Notes: a model not told the origin generated them from the letters alone. A stretch of 64,000 nucleotides of DNA from Pseudomonadota bacterium (GCA_023391815.1 JAEWAF010000105.1:62001-126000); one strand, 5' to 3'. Shown: positions 38,488 to 47,269, counted from the first letter of the stretch. Numbers and translations: made by a program.

Positions 38488-38521
38488 GAACCGCCTGGAG
38501 CAGCGAATCGACGGCCGCGAA

Positions 38522-39457
38522 TCAATCGCCGATGGGTTGCTGAGGAGCGATGCCGTGCAACCAGGCCACGCTGCCCCGCATCCTGCGCAGAGCGAGATGG
38601 GCGCGCTCACCGACGACTGCGGCTACGGCGTGGGCCAACCGATCGATGACGAACAATTGCGCGAATCGCATCGGATTGGGCTGGAACTCTTCGACGCCCG
38701 AGGCGCCGAGCCCGACGTGCAAACAAATGTCGGCCTCCCGACCCAGCGGCGTCTCCTTATCGGTGATGGCGATGCACGTGGCCTTGTAGTACTTGGCGAG
38801 CTCCAGGCTGTCCTGCAATTCGCGCGGACGGCCGGTGGAGGAAATGAACAGCGCCACATCGCCTTCGCCCAGGATCGCCGCCGACATGCGCTGCGCGTAG
38901 CCGTCGGTGAACACCATGACAGGGATGTTCAATCGGTACAGCCGGTTGTGCGCTTCAGCGGCCAGCGCAGCGGAACTGCCGCCGATGCCGTACACCACGA
39001 CGCGTCCGGCCTTGGCGATGGCGCGAGCCGCGTTGAGCAGATCCTGATAAACAAGCGTATCCCGCGTACGCGTCAGCGCCGCGATGATGGTATCGAACAC
39101 ACGATCGCCATCGGGATCCTCCGCCGTGCTGGTCGTCTCGGCCCGAGCGACGGGCGCCGGCGCAGTCGCGCGCGAACTTTGATCGCTCATCGCCTGCGCC
39201 GCGGCCAGCTCCTGCACCAGCCGAAACTTCAGATCCTTGAACCCCTCGCAACCGATGGTCCGGCAGAAGCGCAGGATGGTGGGCTCGCTCATATCCAGAT
39301 CGGCGGCGATCGAGCGCACGCTACCCCGCGCGAACTCATCGGGCGCCGCCAGCAGCCGCTTGGCGATCTTCATTTCCGAGCGAGTCATCGAATCCATCAT
39401 CCGCTCCAGCCGCGGCAGGATGTCGGTACTTTCGGCGGAGGTGCGCGTTTTCTTCAT
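38522..39457 (-). CDS. RpiR/MurR-family transcriptional regulator with SIS domain
   Basis: This 311-residue regulator has an N-terminal HTH_6 domain (residues ~12-90, with VRSIAADLDMSEPTILRFCRTIGCEGFKDLK). A linker rich in Ala, Pro and Thr leads to a SIS phosphosugar-binding domain (~150-280: VVVYGIGGSSAALAAEAHNRL, VALFISSTGRPRE). Family members sense phosphorylated sugars such as MurNAc-6-P, GlcNAc-6-P or KDPG. It lies between the receptor unit (same strand) and the divergent ridA operon and probably controls both. The start is ATG 39457. Its effector cannot be read from the sequence. Confidence 0.93.
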   Translation of the reverse strand: MKKTRTSAESTDILPRLERMMDSMTRSEMKIAKRLLAAPDEFARGSVRSIAADLDMSEPTILRFCRTIGCEGFKDLKFRLVQELAAAQAMSDQSSRATAPAPVARAETTSTAEDPDGDRVFDTIIAALTRTRDTLVYQDLLNAARAIAKAGRVVVYGIGGSSAALAAEAHNRLYRLNIPVMVFTDGYAQRMSAAILGEGDVALFISSTGRPRELQDSLELAKYYKATCIAITDKETPLGREADICLHVGLGASGVEEFQPNPMRFAQLFVIDRLAHAVAAVVGERAHLALRRMRGSVAWLHGIAPQQPIGD

Positions 39458-39547
39458 GTCATCTCTCGAGTTCGTCCGGGGGCGAGGCTAACGACAATCG
39501 ACCGCGCCACGCAAATACCCTCGTGTTAGTTTTGGTACATTTGCAGT

Positions 39548-39576
39548 TTGACGACATTACATTTTTGATAGATTAT
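39548..39576 (+). promoter_or_regulatory. Predicted promoter of the ridA-deaminase-deacylase operon
   Basis: TTGACG (39548-39553) and GATTAT (39571-39576) are separated by 17 bp, 40 bp before the ridA GTG. The region is AT-rich compared with its surroundings. The -35 hexamer is the same TTGACG as in the TonB receptor promoter. Confidence 0.55.
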
Positions 39577-39615
39577 GACCTCGAGCCCGCCGCCAGTCGG
39601 CATCGGAGGTCTGTT

Positions 39616-40002
39616 GTGACGATAGAACGCATCGGAGGCGCAACCGGCGCCGGCGGACAAAGCCTGCCGTTCTCCCAGGCAACCATCGCCAACGGCTTCG
39701 TGTTCGTGTCCGGCCAGGTCGCGCTCGGCCCCGACGGCGAAGTCGTGCCGGGCGGCGTCGTGGCGCAGACTCATCATTGCCTGCAGAGCATCGTCGCGAT
39801 CCTGGCGAAGGCCGGCTGCACGCTCAAGGACGTGGTGAAAGCGAATGTTTGGTTGGACGATGCGCGCGATTTCGCTGCATTCAACCGTGTCTATGCCAGC
39901 TATTTCCAGAATGAGTTTCCAGCGCGCGCGTGCGTGCAATCTCCGCTGATGGTCGACGCGAAGGTCGAAATCGAAGTCATCGCGCTACAGCCTCGCGCCT
40001 GA
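39616..40002 (+). CDS. ridA: RidA family (YjgF/YER057c/UK114) enamine/imine deaminase
   Basis: RidA proteins hydrolyse reactive enamine/imine intermediates released by PLP-dependent dehydratases, which fits the PLP enzyme encoded 13 bp downstream. This 128-residue protein has LPFSQATIANGFVFVSGQVA near 16, the LKDVVKANVWLDD block near 73 and the catalytic Arg in FPARACVQ near 103. The GTG at 39616 has GGAGGT five bases upstream and gives the standard RidA N-terminus; the open frame before it has no similarity. It is divergent from the RpiR gene. Confidence 0.93.
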   Translation: MTIERIGGATGAGGQSLPFSQATIANGFVFVSGQVALGPDGEVVPGGVVAQTHHCLQSIVAILAKAGCTLKDVVKANVWLDDARDFAAFNRVYASYFQNEFPARACVQSPLMVDAKVEIEVIALQPRA

Positions 40003-40015
40003 CGGAACGACGACC

Positions 40016-41311
40016 TTGCGCCTGCACGACATCGCAACCGCCCTTCTGCCTCCCGGCACCAAGGGGCTGCCCCTCGACGAGTCGATCACGCAGCTCGGAG
40101 AGCTGGCCGGTCGCGGGCTGAGTCTGCTTCACGGCGCGCTGCCGATGCCGGCCGCGGTATTGAAGCGCTCAGCGCTGAACAACAATCTCGCGGCGATGCG
40201 AACGTATATTGAGCGCGCCGGCATCAAACTCGCGCCGCACGCCAAAACGACGATGTGTCCGCAATTGTTTGCACGCCAGCTTCGCCACGGCGCCTGGGGC
40301 CTGTCGGTGGCGACGATGACGCAGCTCAAGCTGTGTCATGACTTTGGCGATGACATCGGACTGTCGCATCTCATCCTGGCCAACCAGTTGGTCGGCGAAG
40401 CCGAAATAGATTGTCTCGCGCGCTTGTCCGCGCAGAGTCCCGACCGTGCTTACTATGTGCTGGTCGATTCCTTCGAAGGCGCACGTGCGATCTCCAACGG
40501 ATTTGCCCGGCATCCGCTGGCATCGCCCGCGCGGCTCTTGATCGAAATGGGCCTGCCTCACGGCCGCTGCGGTATTCGCACGCTCGATGAAGGCATGACG
40601 CTCGCACGAGCGATTCATTCCTTGCCGCGAGTCGAGTTGCACGGCGTGGAAGGCTATGAAGGACTGGCCGCCAGCAATCAGAGCGCTCGCGATGCGACCG
40701 CCGTCTCGAAATTTCTGCAAACCGTCCTGCGGCTCTACGAATCGATCGCTGCCGAGCAATTGTTCGCTGCGCCGGAGCAGATCATTCTCAGCGCCGGCGG
40801 CTCGGCCTTCTACGATCTGGTGGCTCATGCGTTTTCCGGCAAACCGAAGGGCGTGATTCCCGTCTTGCGCAGCGGCTGTTATCTGACGCACGACGCAGGC
40901 TTCTATCGCCGCATGCTGGCCGGCGTGCAGGACCGCTCCATTGCCGGGCCAGGCCCCCACTTCACGCCCGCGCTGGAAGTCTGGTCGCGTGTGATCTCCA
41001 GACCGCAATCCGATCAAGCCATCGTGCTGATGGGCAAGCGCGATGTTTCCTATGACCTCGATCTGCCGATGCCGCGCTGGTGGTTTCGCGAAGGGCACCA
41101 CGCCGCGCCCGCTTCCATCTCCGGCGTGGTCGTCGACAAGCTCAACGACCAGCATTGTTATCTGGTCGTCGCGCCGGGCGCGGATCTGGCGGTCGGCGAT
41201 CTGCTCGGCTTCGATATTTCCCATCCCTGCACCACGTTCGACAAATGGTCGGTGCTGCTGGAGGTCGACGACGAATACACCGTCCTCGGCGGCCTCAAGA
41301 CATTCTTCTGA
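40016..41311 (+). CDS. D-serine dehydratase-like / D-threonine-aldolase-fold PLP enzyme
   Basis: This 431-residue fold-type III PLP protein has an alanine-racemase-like barrel (~40-300) with the PLP lysine in LAPHAKTTMCP near 76. Its C-terminal domain is of D-serine dehydratase type and carries the metal ligands HPC in FDISHPCTTFDKW near 403. Relatives deaminate D-serine or D-threonine, or act as amino-acid deaminases or D-threonine aldolases. The neighbouring RidA and N-acyl-D-amino-acid deacylase support a D-amino-acid deaminase making a 2-oxoacid. The start is a TTG at 40016 after GGAACG. It overlaps nothing and is followed by the deacylase after 18 bp. Confidence 0.88.
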   Translation: MRLHDIATALLPPGTKGLPLDESITQLGELAGRGLSLLHGALPMPAAVLKRSALNNNLAAMRTYIERAGIKLAPHAKTTMCPQLFARQLRHGAWGLSVATMTQLKLCHDFGDDIGLSHLILANQLVGEAEIDCLARLSAQSPDRAYYVLVDSFEGARAISNGFARHPLASPARLLIEMGLPHGRCGIRTLDEGMTLARAIHSLPRVELHGVEGYEGLAASNQSARDATAVSKFLQTVLRLYESIAAEQLFAAPEQIILSAGGSAFYDLVAHAFSGKPKGVIPVLRSGCYLTHDAGFYRRMLAGVQDRSIAGPGPHFTPALEVWSRVISRPQSDQAIVLMGKRDVSYDLDLPMPRWWFREGHHAAPASISGVVVDKLNDQHCYLVVAPGADLAVGDLLGFDISHPCTTFDKWSVLLEVDDEYTVLGGLKTFF

Positions 41312-41329
41312 AGATCCGCGAATTCGAGC

Positions 41330-42790
41330 ATGGCAAGCAACTTCCCTGGCGCTGGCGCCGACGTCGTCCTCAAAGGCGGACGAGTCATCGATGGCCGTGG
41401 CCAGCCCGGCTTTGCCGCCGACGTCGCGTTGAGTGGCGACACCATCGTCGCGATCGGCGATTTGAGCCACATCGACGCGGCGCGAGTCATCGATGTCACG
41501 GGCCTGGTGGTGGCGCCCGGCTTCATCGACGCCCATACCCATGACGATCTGATTTGCATCACCCAACCGGACATGACGCCGAAGATCAGCCAGGGCGTCA
41601 CCACGTTGATCGTCGGCAACTGCGGTATTTCCGCCGCGCCGCTGCGATTCGCCGAGAGCGTGAGCGAACCGTTCAATCTGCTGGGTCAGCGGGAGGACTT
41701 CGCTTACGACACCTTTGCCAGCTATCGACAAGCGATCGAAGCGACCAGACCACGGGTCAACGTTGCGGCTCTCGTCGGTCATTCAGCGCTACGCGTACAG
41801 TGCGTGGAGGACCTTGCGCGGCCCGCGACGCCTGCCGAACGCGAACGAATGAATGTTCTCTTGAAGCAGGCTCTCGACGACGGCGCAGTAGGCATGAGCT
41901 CGGGCGTGTTCTATGGCCCGGCGCAGGCAGCTGATATCGAGGAACTCACCGCCCTCGCCGCCACCGTGGGCGAAGCTGCTGGCGTATATACCGCTCATAT
42001 CCGCGACGAGCGCGATGGTCTGACCGAAGCGTTGCAGGAAGCGTTCGCAGTGAGCAGCGCCGGTCGAGCACCGTTGGTCATCTCACATCTGAAATGCGCG
42101 GGCGTGCGCAATTGGGGCCGCGCCGGAGCCACGCTCGGTTTGATCGATTCGGCCGCACGAGCCCAACCTGTCTCGCTGGACTGCTATCCCTACACCGCCG
42201 GCTCCACCATCATCCGCCCCGATCTGGCCGACGGCGAAGTCGAAATCCTGATCAATTGGTCCACGCCTCATCCGGAAATGGCCGGACGCACCTTGAAAGC
42301 GATCGCCGCGGAGTGGGACACGACCGAGCCCATCGCCGCCGAGCGGCTCATGCCCGGCGGCGCCAGTTATTTCCAGATGCACGAGCAGGACATGCGACAG
42401 ATCATGCAACACCGCTGCTGCATGATCGGCTCCGACGGCTTGCCGCATGATTCCCTGCCTCATCCGCGCCTGTGGGGTACGTTTCCTCGCGTGCTCGGCC
42501 GTTACGCTCGTGATCTGCAAGTGATCAGCCTGGAAATGGCGGTTCACAAAATGACCGGACTTTCCGCCGCGACCTTTGCTTTACACGATCGCGGCGTGAT
42601 CGCCGTGGGAATGAAGGCGGATGTCACCGTCTTCGACCCTCGAACGATCATTGACTGCGCGACCTACGAGAACCCGGCTCAGATGGCACGAGGGATCGCG
42701 CATGTCTTCGTCAACGGGTCCCTGGCCTGGACGAACGATGGCGTGGCAGGGGCACGGAGTGGCAGGTTTCTGGAGCGTGCGCGCGGGTGA
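41330..42790 (+). CDS. N-acyl-D-amino-acid deacylase (D-aminoacylase)
   Basis: This 486-residue amidohydrolase-superfamily enzyme frees D-amino acids from N-acyl conjugates. It has the N-terminal beta-sandwich VVLKGGRVIDGRGQPGFAADVAL, the metal motif APGFIDAHTHDDL near 61, the QGVTTLIVGNCG segment near 87 (Cys ligand), the AHIRDE motif near 224, PLVISHLKCAG near 249 and the late GSDGLPHDSLPHPRLWGTF near 369. These match D-aminoacylases rather than dihydroorotases. No signal peptide is visible, so it acts on imported substrate. It is the last gene of the ridA operon; dsbG converges from the other strand with 8 bp between stops. Confidence 0.93.
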   Translation: MASNFPGAGADVVLKGGRVIDGRGQPGFAADVALSGDTIVAIGDLSHIDAARVIDVTGLVVAPGFIDAHTHDDLICITQPDMTPKISQGVTTLIVGNCGISAAPLRFAESVSEPFNLLGQREDFAYDTFASYRQAIEATRPRVNVAALVGHSALRVQCVEDLARPATPAERERMNVLLKQALDDGAVGMSSGVFYGPAQAADIEELTALAATVGEAAGVYTAHIRDERDGLTEALQEAFAVSSAGRAPLVISHLKCAGVRNWGRAGATLGLIDSAARAQPVSLDCYPYTAGSTIIRPDLADGEVEILINWSTPHPEMAGRTLKAIAAEWDTTEPIAAERLMPGGASYFQMHEQDMRQIMQHRCCMIGSDGLPHDSLPHPRLWGTFPRVLGRYARDLQVISLEMAVHKMTGLSAATFALHDRGVIAVGMKADVTVFDPRTIIDCATYENPAQMARGIAHVFVNGSLAWTNDGVAGARSGRFLERARG

Positions 42791-42798
42791 CCGCCCGC

Positions 42799-43587
42799 TC
42801 AGAACGGCCCCAACACCGTCCTCATATCTTCCGGCGCGGGCATGCCCGACCGCGACTCTACGACGCCCTTTTCATCTCGAAACAAAATCCCCGGCGTGCC
42901 CCGAAAACCGAGCTGTTCCATCAATCGCGCGTTCGCATCGAGCTTCGCCTGCACTGCCGCTGGAATTTTCTCGACGCCTTGTATGCCTCCGTCCGCCTGA
43001 CGCTGCTCATTGAGCGTGAACGCATCCGAAGGCGATTTCGCTGTGAGAATGGCGGCAGCTTTGTTTGCGCTGTCCGCGCGGATCACGCCGACCAGAATGT
43101 GCCTGATCTGAACTTTGCCCGACTGAACCCAGCGGCGCGATGCTTCCCAGAAGCGATGACAGTAGGGGCAGTTGGGATCGGTGAAGGCATACACCACCCG
43201 CTTCGCCTTGGGGTCGCCATCGACGACCCACTGGCTGCGCTCCAACTGAGCCCAGACCTTTTGTGACATCGGCTGCATCACCAGACGATCCACTTCAGCC
43301 GCACTGACGTCCTCACCCTTTGCGTTCAAGAGTGTGCCTGCGACAGCGTGCGCTCCGTCCGGTGTGACATACAGTGTCACGGGTGAGCCGTTCGAGACCC
43401 CGGCAAAGCCGCGCAAGCCGCCGGGCGCCTGAAACTCACCCATGATTTCCACGCCCTGCTGCTCGAGGTTGCGGATCACTTCCGGCCGCGATGACTCGCT
43501 GACAGGCGGCGGTGCCGCTGCATATCCACAGGCGCTGTGAGCAAGAATGAGGGTGAGTGCGACGTTGATGCGCGTATTTGTTGACAT
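42799..43587 (-). CDS. dsbG: DsbG/DsbC-like periplasmic thiol:disulfide interchange protein
   Basis: This 262-residue protein has a signal peptide (to ~GYAAAPP, residue 25), an N-terminal dimerisation domain and a thioredoxin-like domain with active site DPNCPYCHRFWE near 137. CPYC is the DsbG-type motif (DsbC has CGYC). DsbG keeps exposed single cysteines of periplasmic proteins reduced and draws electrons from DsbD, which is not encoded here. The cis-Pro loop is RGTPGILF near 230. The ATG is at 43587. It is the end of a minus-strand pair with the cupin gene (33 bp). Confidence 0.9.
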   Translation of the reverse strand: MSTNTRINVALTLILAHSACGYAAAPPPVSESSRPEVIRNLEQQGVEIMGEFQAPGGLRGFAGVSNGSPVTLYVTPDGAHAVAGTLLNAKGEDVSAAEVDRLVMQPMSQKVWAQLERSQWVVDGDPKAKRVVYAFTDPNCPYCHRFWEASRRWVQSGKVQIRHILVGVIRADSANKAAAILTAKSPSDAFTLNEQRQADGGIQGVEKIPAAVQAKLDANARLMEQLGFRGTPGILFRDEKGVVESRSGMPAPEDMRTVLGPF

Positions 43588-43620
43588 GACCCACCATGGA
43601 CCAGTCAGATGCGGAAATGT

Positions 43621-44331
43621 TCATGACGCACGCGAGGAACTCTCAATTCCACCACTCTCGAAAGCGCAGACATCATCGTGTAACAGCGGCGCGAACTTAT
43701 ACCAAACGCGCGCACCCTGCGGCCCCACGCGCACCTGCAATCGTTGACCGGCGGGAAGACGCAGCCATGTCCACCGACCTCGCATAAGCGTTGCGTCCGA
43801 GAAGGCGCCGGACAGCACTAGCAGTTCCAACCCTGACGTGCTCGCGAGCTCGATGTCGGCGCCGGCCCGCCACTCTTCGAGCATGACGAGTTCGTGCGCG
43901 CTTTCGAACAGGATCAGCGAAGACCTCACGCCCGGCCGCAAGGTGCCCGGTTGGCCTTCGCCGGGACGACGCACGATGCGCTCGCAATCGTTCTTTTTAA
44001 ACTGCCACAGCTTGACGAAGATGGTGCATCCGGCTTCCGAGCGCGGTGCATGGCCGGTGCCGGGCGGATTGCGAACATACGTGTCGACGGGGAAATCGCC
44101 AGTCTCGTCCTGGAAAACACCCTCCAGCACGAGGAACTCCTCGCCGCCCGGATGGACATGACGAGAGAAATCGCTGCCCGGCGCGTAGCGCACGATCGAT
44201 GTGGCGCGCGCCTTCTCCTCGCCAATGCGAAACAACATGCGACGCTCGACACCCTTGGCCGGGCTCGCTACCCAGTCGAGTGCCGCGGCGTCGACTGCCA
44301 CTCTCGCCGATAGATCATCGTTCAAGCGCAT
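43621..44331 (-). CDS. Double-cupin protein of the ChrR type
   Basis: This 236-residue protein contains two cupin domains. The first (~30-115) has the metal-binding pattern SRHVHPGGEEFLVLEGVFQDETGDFPVDTYVRNPPGTGH, as in ChrR-type cupins that serve as zinc-binding domains of anti-sigma factors. The second (~135-225) is more degenerate. The N-terminal zinc anti-sigma module of ChrR is absent and no sigma gene is adjacent, so it is probably a stand-alone cupin of unknown substrate. The ATG at 44331 has GGAG nine bases upstream; a GTG at 44364 would add 11 residues. Confidence 0.82.
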   Translation of the reverse strand: MRLNDDLSARVAVDAAALDWVASPAKGVERRMLFRIGEEKARATSIVRYAPGSDFSRHVHPGGEEFLVLEGVFQDETGDFPVDTYVRNPPGTGHAPRSEAGCTIFVKLWQFKKNDCERIVRRPGEGQPGTLRPGVRSSLILFESAHELVMLEEWRAGADIELASTSGLELLVLSGAFSDATLMRGRWTWLRLPAGQRLQVRVGPQGARVWYKFAPLLHDDVCAFESGGIESSSRAS

Positions 44332-44452
44332 GGCTTGCAACTCCGCGCGGCCGTGATCGATCACGCCTCGGCGCCAAGCATGTAGCTAGACGCGCCGTTG
44401 GCCAAGAAGGCCAAGCAGCGACGAGGAGAGTGCTGAAATCTCTACAGGGGAG

Positions 44453-44545
44453 TGGCGGAGAGGGAGGGATTCGAACCCTCGTAGGGACGTAATGCCCTCA
44501 ACCGATTTCGAATCGGTGCCGTTGTGACCGCTTCGGTACCTCTCC
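44453..44545 (-). tRNA. tRNA-Ser (anticodon CGA, reads UCG)
   Basis: The minus strand folds into a complete class II tRNA: acceptor GGAGAGG with CCTCTCC, discriminator G and encoded CCA. The D stem is CCG/CGG, and the anticodon stem ACCGA/TCGGT has loop TTCGAAA (anticodon CGA). There is a long variable arm (GGG...CCC) and a T arm GAGGG-TTCGAAT-CCCTC. The long variable arm and anticodon both indicate serine. A small hairpin (TTGGCC/GGCCAA) lies downstream at 44398-44414. Confidence 0.97.
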
Positions 44546-44559
44546 GTGCGGGGCGCGGC

Positions 44560-44588
44560 ATTCTAAAGGAGTCGTCCCCGACGAGAAA
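44560..44588 (-). promoter_or_regulatory. Predicted tRNA-Ser promoter with GC-rich discriminator
   Basis: TTTCTC (44588-44583) and TAGAAT (44565-44560) are 17 bp apart. The following bases 44559-44551 (TGCCGCGCC) form the GC-rich discriminator typical of stringently controlled tRNA promoters. Transcription should start just before the tRNA 5' end at 44545. Confidence 0.5.
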
Positions 44589-44813
44589 GGGGTTTTCGCC
44601 ACAGATTTCGACGGCGGAATCCATTCGCCGAATCGGCCGCGAATAATCGAGCCGTGCGCGCCGGTACTTCCCCAGCCTGGTCCACGGCCTCTTCCAGGGC
44701 CGCCAACTCCCTGACCGGTGGCGAGTTTTACGTCGGCGATGAACGTACAGCGCTGGTTAAGGTCGAAGCAGTGACGCTTTACAGCCTCCCCGGCCCGCAC
44801 CACACTGCACGTT

Positions 44814-46325
44814 GTGAAAATGCCCGCTTTCTCGATGTTCAAGGCTCTGCTGTGCGCCTCGGTGGCGTCCCTGGTCATGGCCGGGGGTGTGAGCCATGCC
44901 GATCCGGACGATCTGCCGGACATCGGCAGCCCGGCGCAGGCGATGCTAACCCTGGAGGACGAGTACCAGATCGGTCGCATGATCGTGCGCGGTCTGCGCG
45001 ATCAGGATCAGATCCTCGAAGATCCCGAAGTGACCGAGTACATCCGCTCGCTGGGCTACAAGCTGTCCAGCCAGGCGCACGACGGCTCGCAGCGCTTCAA
45101 CTTCTTCATGGTCCGCGACAACACCATCAATGCGTTCGCGTTGCCGGGCGGCTTCATCGGTGTGAACACCGGGCTGCTGCTGAAGACGGAGAACGAGAGC
45201 GAACTGGCCGGCGTGCTCGCGCACGAAATTGCACACGTGACCCAGCGGCACATTGCTCGCAGTATTGCCGCTCAAAGTCGCTCGAGCCTCGTATCCACTG
45301 CGGCCATGCTGGCAGCGATTCTGGTCGGTGCGGCGGCGGGCGGTGGCGATGCCGCGATGGCAGGTGTCGCGGCGGCGCAGAGTCTGGCTATCCAACAGCA
45401 GATCAGCTTCACACGCGCGAACGAGACCGAAGCCGACCGGGTCGGTCTGGGCTTTCTGGCGCGCTCGGGGTTCGATCCGAACGGCATGCCGAAATTCTTC
45501 GAGACCATGAGCCGGCTCGCCGGCACCAGCGAGATAAATATTCCCGAAATGCTTCGCACGCACCCGGTGACGACCACGCGTATCGCGGAGACGAAGGAAC
45601 GCGCCGCTCAACTCGACGTCACTCCCGCGCCCCCGAGCGTGAGCTACGCGCTGACGCGCGAACGTTTGCGCGTGCTTTCGACGCCAGCGGGCGAAGATCC
45701 ACGCGCGTATTACGCTGCCACGATCAACAACGAACCGGACGCGACGCCTGCGCAGGTCTACGGACAAGGGCTGGCGTTGATGATGGCCGGGCAGCCGGCC
45801 AAGGCCGTGCCGATTTTCGAGCGCTTGCGCTCGGCCGATCCGACCATTCTTCAGTACCACACCGCGCTGGGTCAGGCGCAGTTGCAGGCGGGCGATGGCA
45901 AAGGCTCGATTCAAACATTGAAGCGCGCCCTGGAGCTGTTCCCGCGCAACGTCGCCGTCACCATTCGTTATGCCGAAACGCTGATGCAAAAGGGCGACGC
46001 CAAGCAGGCGCACGAGATTCTGCTCGACCTGTTCAACACCGTCCCGCCGACGCCGGAACAAGCGAAGTTGACCGCGCAGGCGGCGAATGCCGCCGGCGAC
46101 GTGGCCGATTCGTACTACTACATGTCCGAGTACCACATCATGAGCGGCGACCTGCTGCTCGCCGTCAATCAGCTGCAACTCGCTCTCGCGGTGCCGAAGA
46201 TCACCGAAGTGCAGCGCGCTCGCTTCGAAGCCCGGCTGGACGAAATTCAGCAAGCATTGCCCAAGCGGGCCGCACGCCGGCCGATCGAAGCCAGCAACGG
46301 CGACGGTCGACGCCGCGCAAATTGA
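44814..46325 (+). CDS. bepA: BepA-like periplasmic M48 metalloprotease/chaperone
   Basis: This 503-residue protein helps assemble LptD and other outer-membrane proteins and degrades stalled ones. A signal peptide (FKALLCASVASLVMAGGVSHA) is followed by an M48 domain with the zinc motif HEIAHVTQRH near 144 and third ligand Glu in NETEADRVG near 204. It also has RDNTINAFALPGGFIGVNTGLL near 102, then a C-terminal TPR array (~310-490). The start is uncertain: GTG 44814, ATG 44820 and ATG 44835 are all possible. The 268 bp between the tRNA and this gene show no further gene. It lies upstream of mlaA, another outer-membrane maintenance gene. Confidence 0.92.
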   Translation: MKMPAFSMFKALLCASVASLVMAGGVSHADPDDLPDIGSPAQAMLTLEDEYQIGRMIVRGLRDQDQILEDPEVTEYIRSLGYKLSSQAHDGSQRFNFFMVRDNTINAFALPGGFIGVNTGLLLKTENESELAGVLAHEIAHVTQRHIARSIAAQSRSSLVSTAAMLAAILVGAAAGGGDAAMAGVAAAQSLAIQQQISFTRANETEADRVGLGFLARSGFDPNGMPKFFETMSRLAGTSEINIPEMLRTHPVTTTRIAETKERAAQLDVTPAPPSVSYALTRERLRVLSTPAGEDPRAYYAATINNEPDATPAQVYGQGLALMMAGQPAKAVPIFERLRSADPTILQYHTALGQAQLQAGDGKGSIQTLKRALELFPRNVAVTIRYAETLMQKGDAKQAHEILLDLFNTVPPTPEQAKLTAQAANAAGDVADSYYYMSEYHIMSGDLLLAVNQLQLALAVPKITEVQRARFEARLDEIQQALPKRAARRPIEASNGDGRRRAN

Positions 46326-46386
46326 TACAATCCTCGCGCCCGCCCGGTGTGACCATATCCATGTATGGGCCCCCTGGCCTTGCCCT

Positions 46387-46406
46387 CCGGCGCATCGCTG
46401 CGCCGG
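46387..46406. terminator. Hairpin between bepA and mlaA
   Basis: CCGGCGCA-TCGC-TGCGCCGG forms a perfect 8-bp stem with a four-base loop, 61 bases past the bepA stop. There is no T-run, so it is at best a weak terminator or an RNA-stabilising structure. An AT-rich patch that could hold an mlaA promoter follows near 46425. Confidence 0.4.
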
Positions 46407-46451
46407 CTCGCTGCACTCACTCGATATTGTTTGGTTGAAGGATCACGACGC

Positions 46452-47240
46452 ATGTCCACGTTACTGCGCGCCGCGCTTCTGTTGCTCGCCCTCGCTGTCG
46501 CCGGCTGCGCCAGCGCACCAGGCCGCACCACGAACAAGGAACGCTTCGAAGGCTTCAATCGCGGCGTCTACAAATTCAACGACACGATCGACAAGGCGGC
46601 GTTGAAGCCGGTCGCCAAGGGTTACCGCAGATTCGTGCCGCAGTTCATTCGTACGGGCATCGGCAATATATTGAGCAACCTGGAATACCCGAGCACTTTC
46701 ATCAACCAGTTCCTGCAGGGTAAGGTCGTGCTGGGCCTGAAGGACACGGGCCGATTCGTGGTCAACACCACGCTCGGCGTCGCCGGCATCTTCGACGTCG
46801 CCACGCCGCTCGGGCTGGAGAAGAACGACGAGGATTTCGGCCAGACGCTCGCGGTTTGGGGCGTGCCCTCCGGGCCCTATTTGAACCTGCCGCTGTTCGG
46901 CCCTTCGAACTTCCGTGACGCGCCGTCGCGCGTGGTCGACTGGTTCACCACTCCTCTGCAATACACCGACCTGCCCTGGCAAGCCGAGTGGGCCCAGCGC
47001 ATCGTCAGCCCGATTCACACCCGCTCGGAGCTGCTGCCGCTCGATCCGACCATCCAGCGCGCTTACGACCCGTACGTCTTCATCCGCGACGCCTGGGTCC
47101 AGCAACGCGAATTCAATATCTTCGATGGCAACCCGCCGCCCGAGACCTTGGAAGACGTGACCGGCGAAGAACCGGAAGAAGACCAGACGCAAACGCCGGA
47201 GGCGCCGGAAACACCGGAAGCGCCGCCGCCACCGAAATGA
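46452..47240 (+). CDS. mlaA: Outer-membrane lipoprotein MlaA (VacJ)
   Basis: MlaA sits in the outer membrane with OmpC/F-type porins and removes misplaced phospholipids from the outer leaflet, handing them to MlaC. The 262-residue protein has a lipobox LAVAGC (Cys about residue 19). MlaA motifs include FEGFNRGVYKFNDTIDKA near 33, the LSNLEYPSTFINQFLQGK block near 74 and GVPSGPYLNLPLFGPSN near 136. The tail after ~240 is Glu/Pro-rich and probably disordered. The ATG is at 46452. The rest of the Mla system (mlaFEDCB) is at 48484-51668 on the other strand. Confidence 0.95.
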   Translation: MSTLLRAALLLLALAVAGCASAPGRTTNKERFEGFNRGVYKFNDTIDKAALKPVAKGYRRFVPQFIRTGIGNILSNLEYPSTFINQFLQGKVVLGLKDTGRFVVNTTLGVAGIFDVATPLGLEKNDEDFGQTLAVWGVPSGPYLNLPLFGPSNFRDAPSRVVDWFTTPLQYTDLPWQAEWAQRIVSPIHTRSELLPLDPTIQRAYDPYVFIRDAWVQQREFNIFDGNPPPETLEDVTGEEPEEDQTQTPEAPETPEAPPPPK

Positions 47241-47269
47241 GCGGCAAGCGCACGCAGTCCTGACTCATG

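Larger units (their letters stand above)
38205..38521. other. Intergenic region between rpiR-type regulator and TonB receptor
   Basis: No gene is visible in this 317-bp stretch. It contains a hairpin after the regulator gene (38461-38487), an unusually AT-rich patch at 38290-38340 with repeated ACAAAC/GTTTGT words, and a predicted promoter for the receptor. The repeated words could be binding sites for the adjacent RpiR protein, but no clean dyad can be proved by eye. Confidence 0.5.

Noticed and set aside
44498..44980. Minus-strand frame across tRNA-Ser and the bepA start
   Set aside because: It reads through the tRNA gene and the BepA signal peptide region and has no family resemblance.
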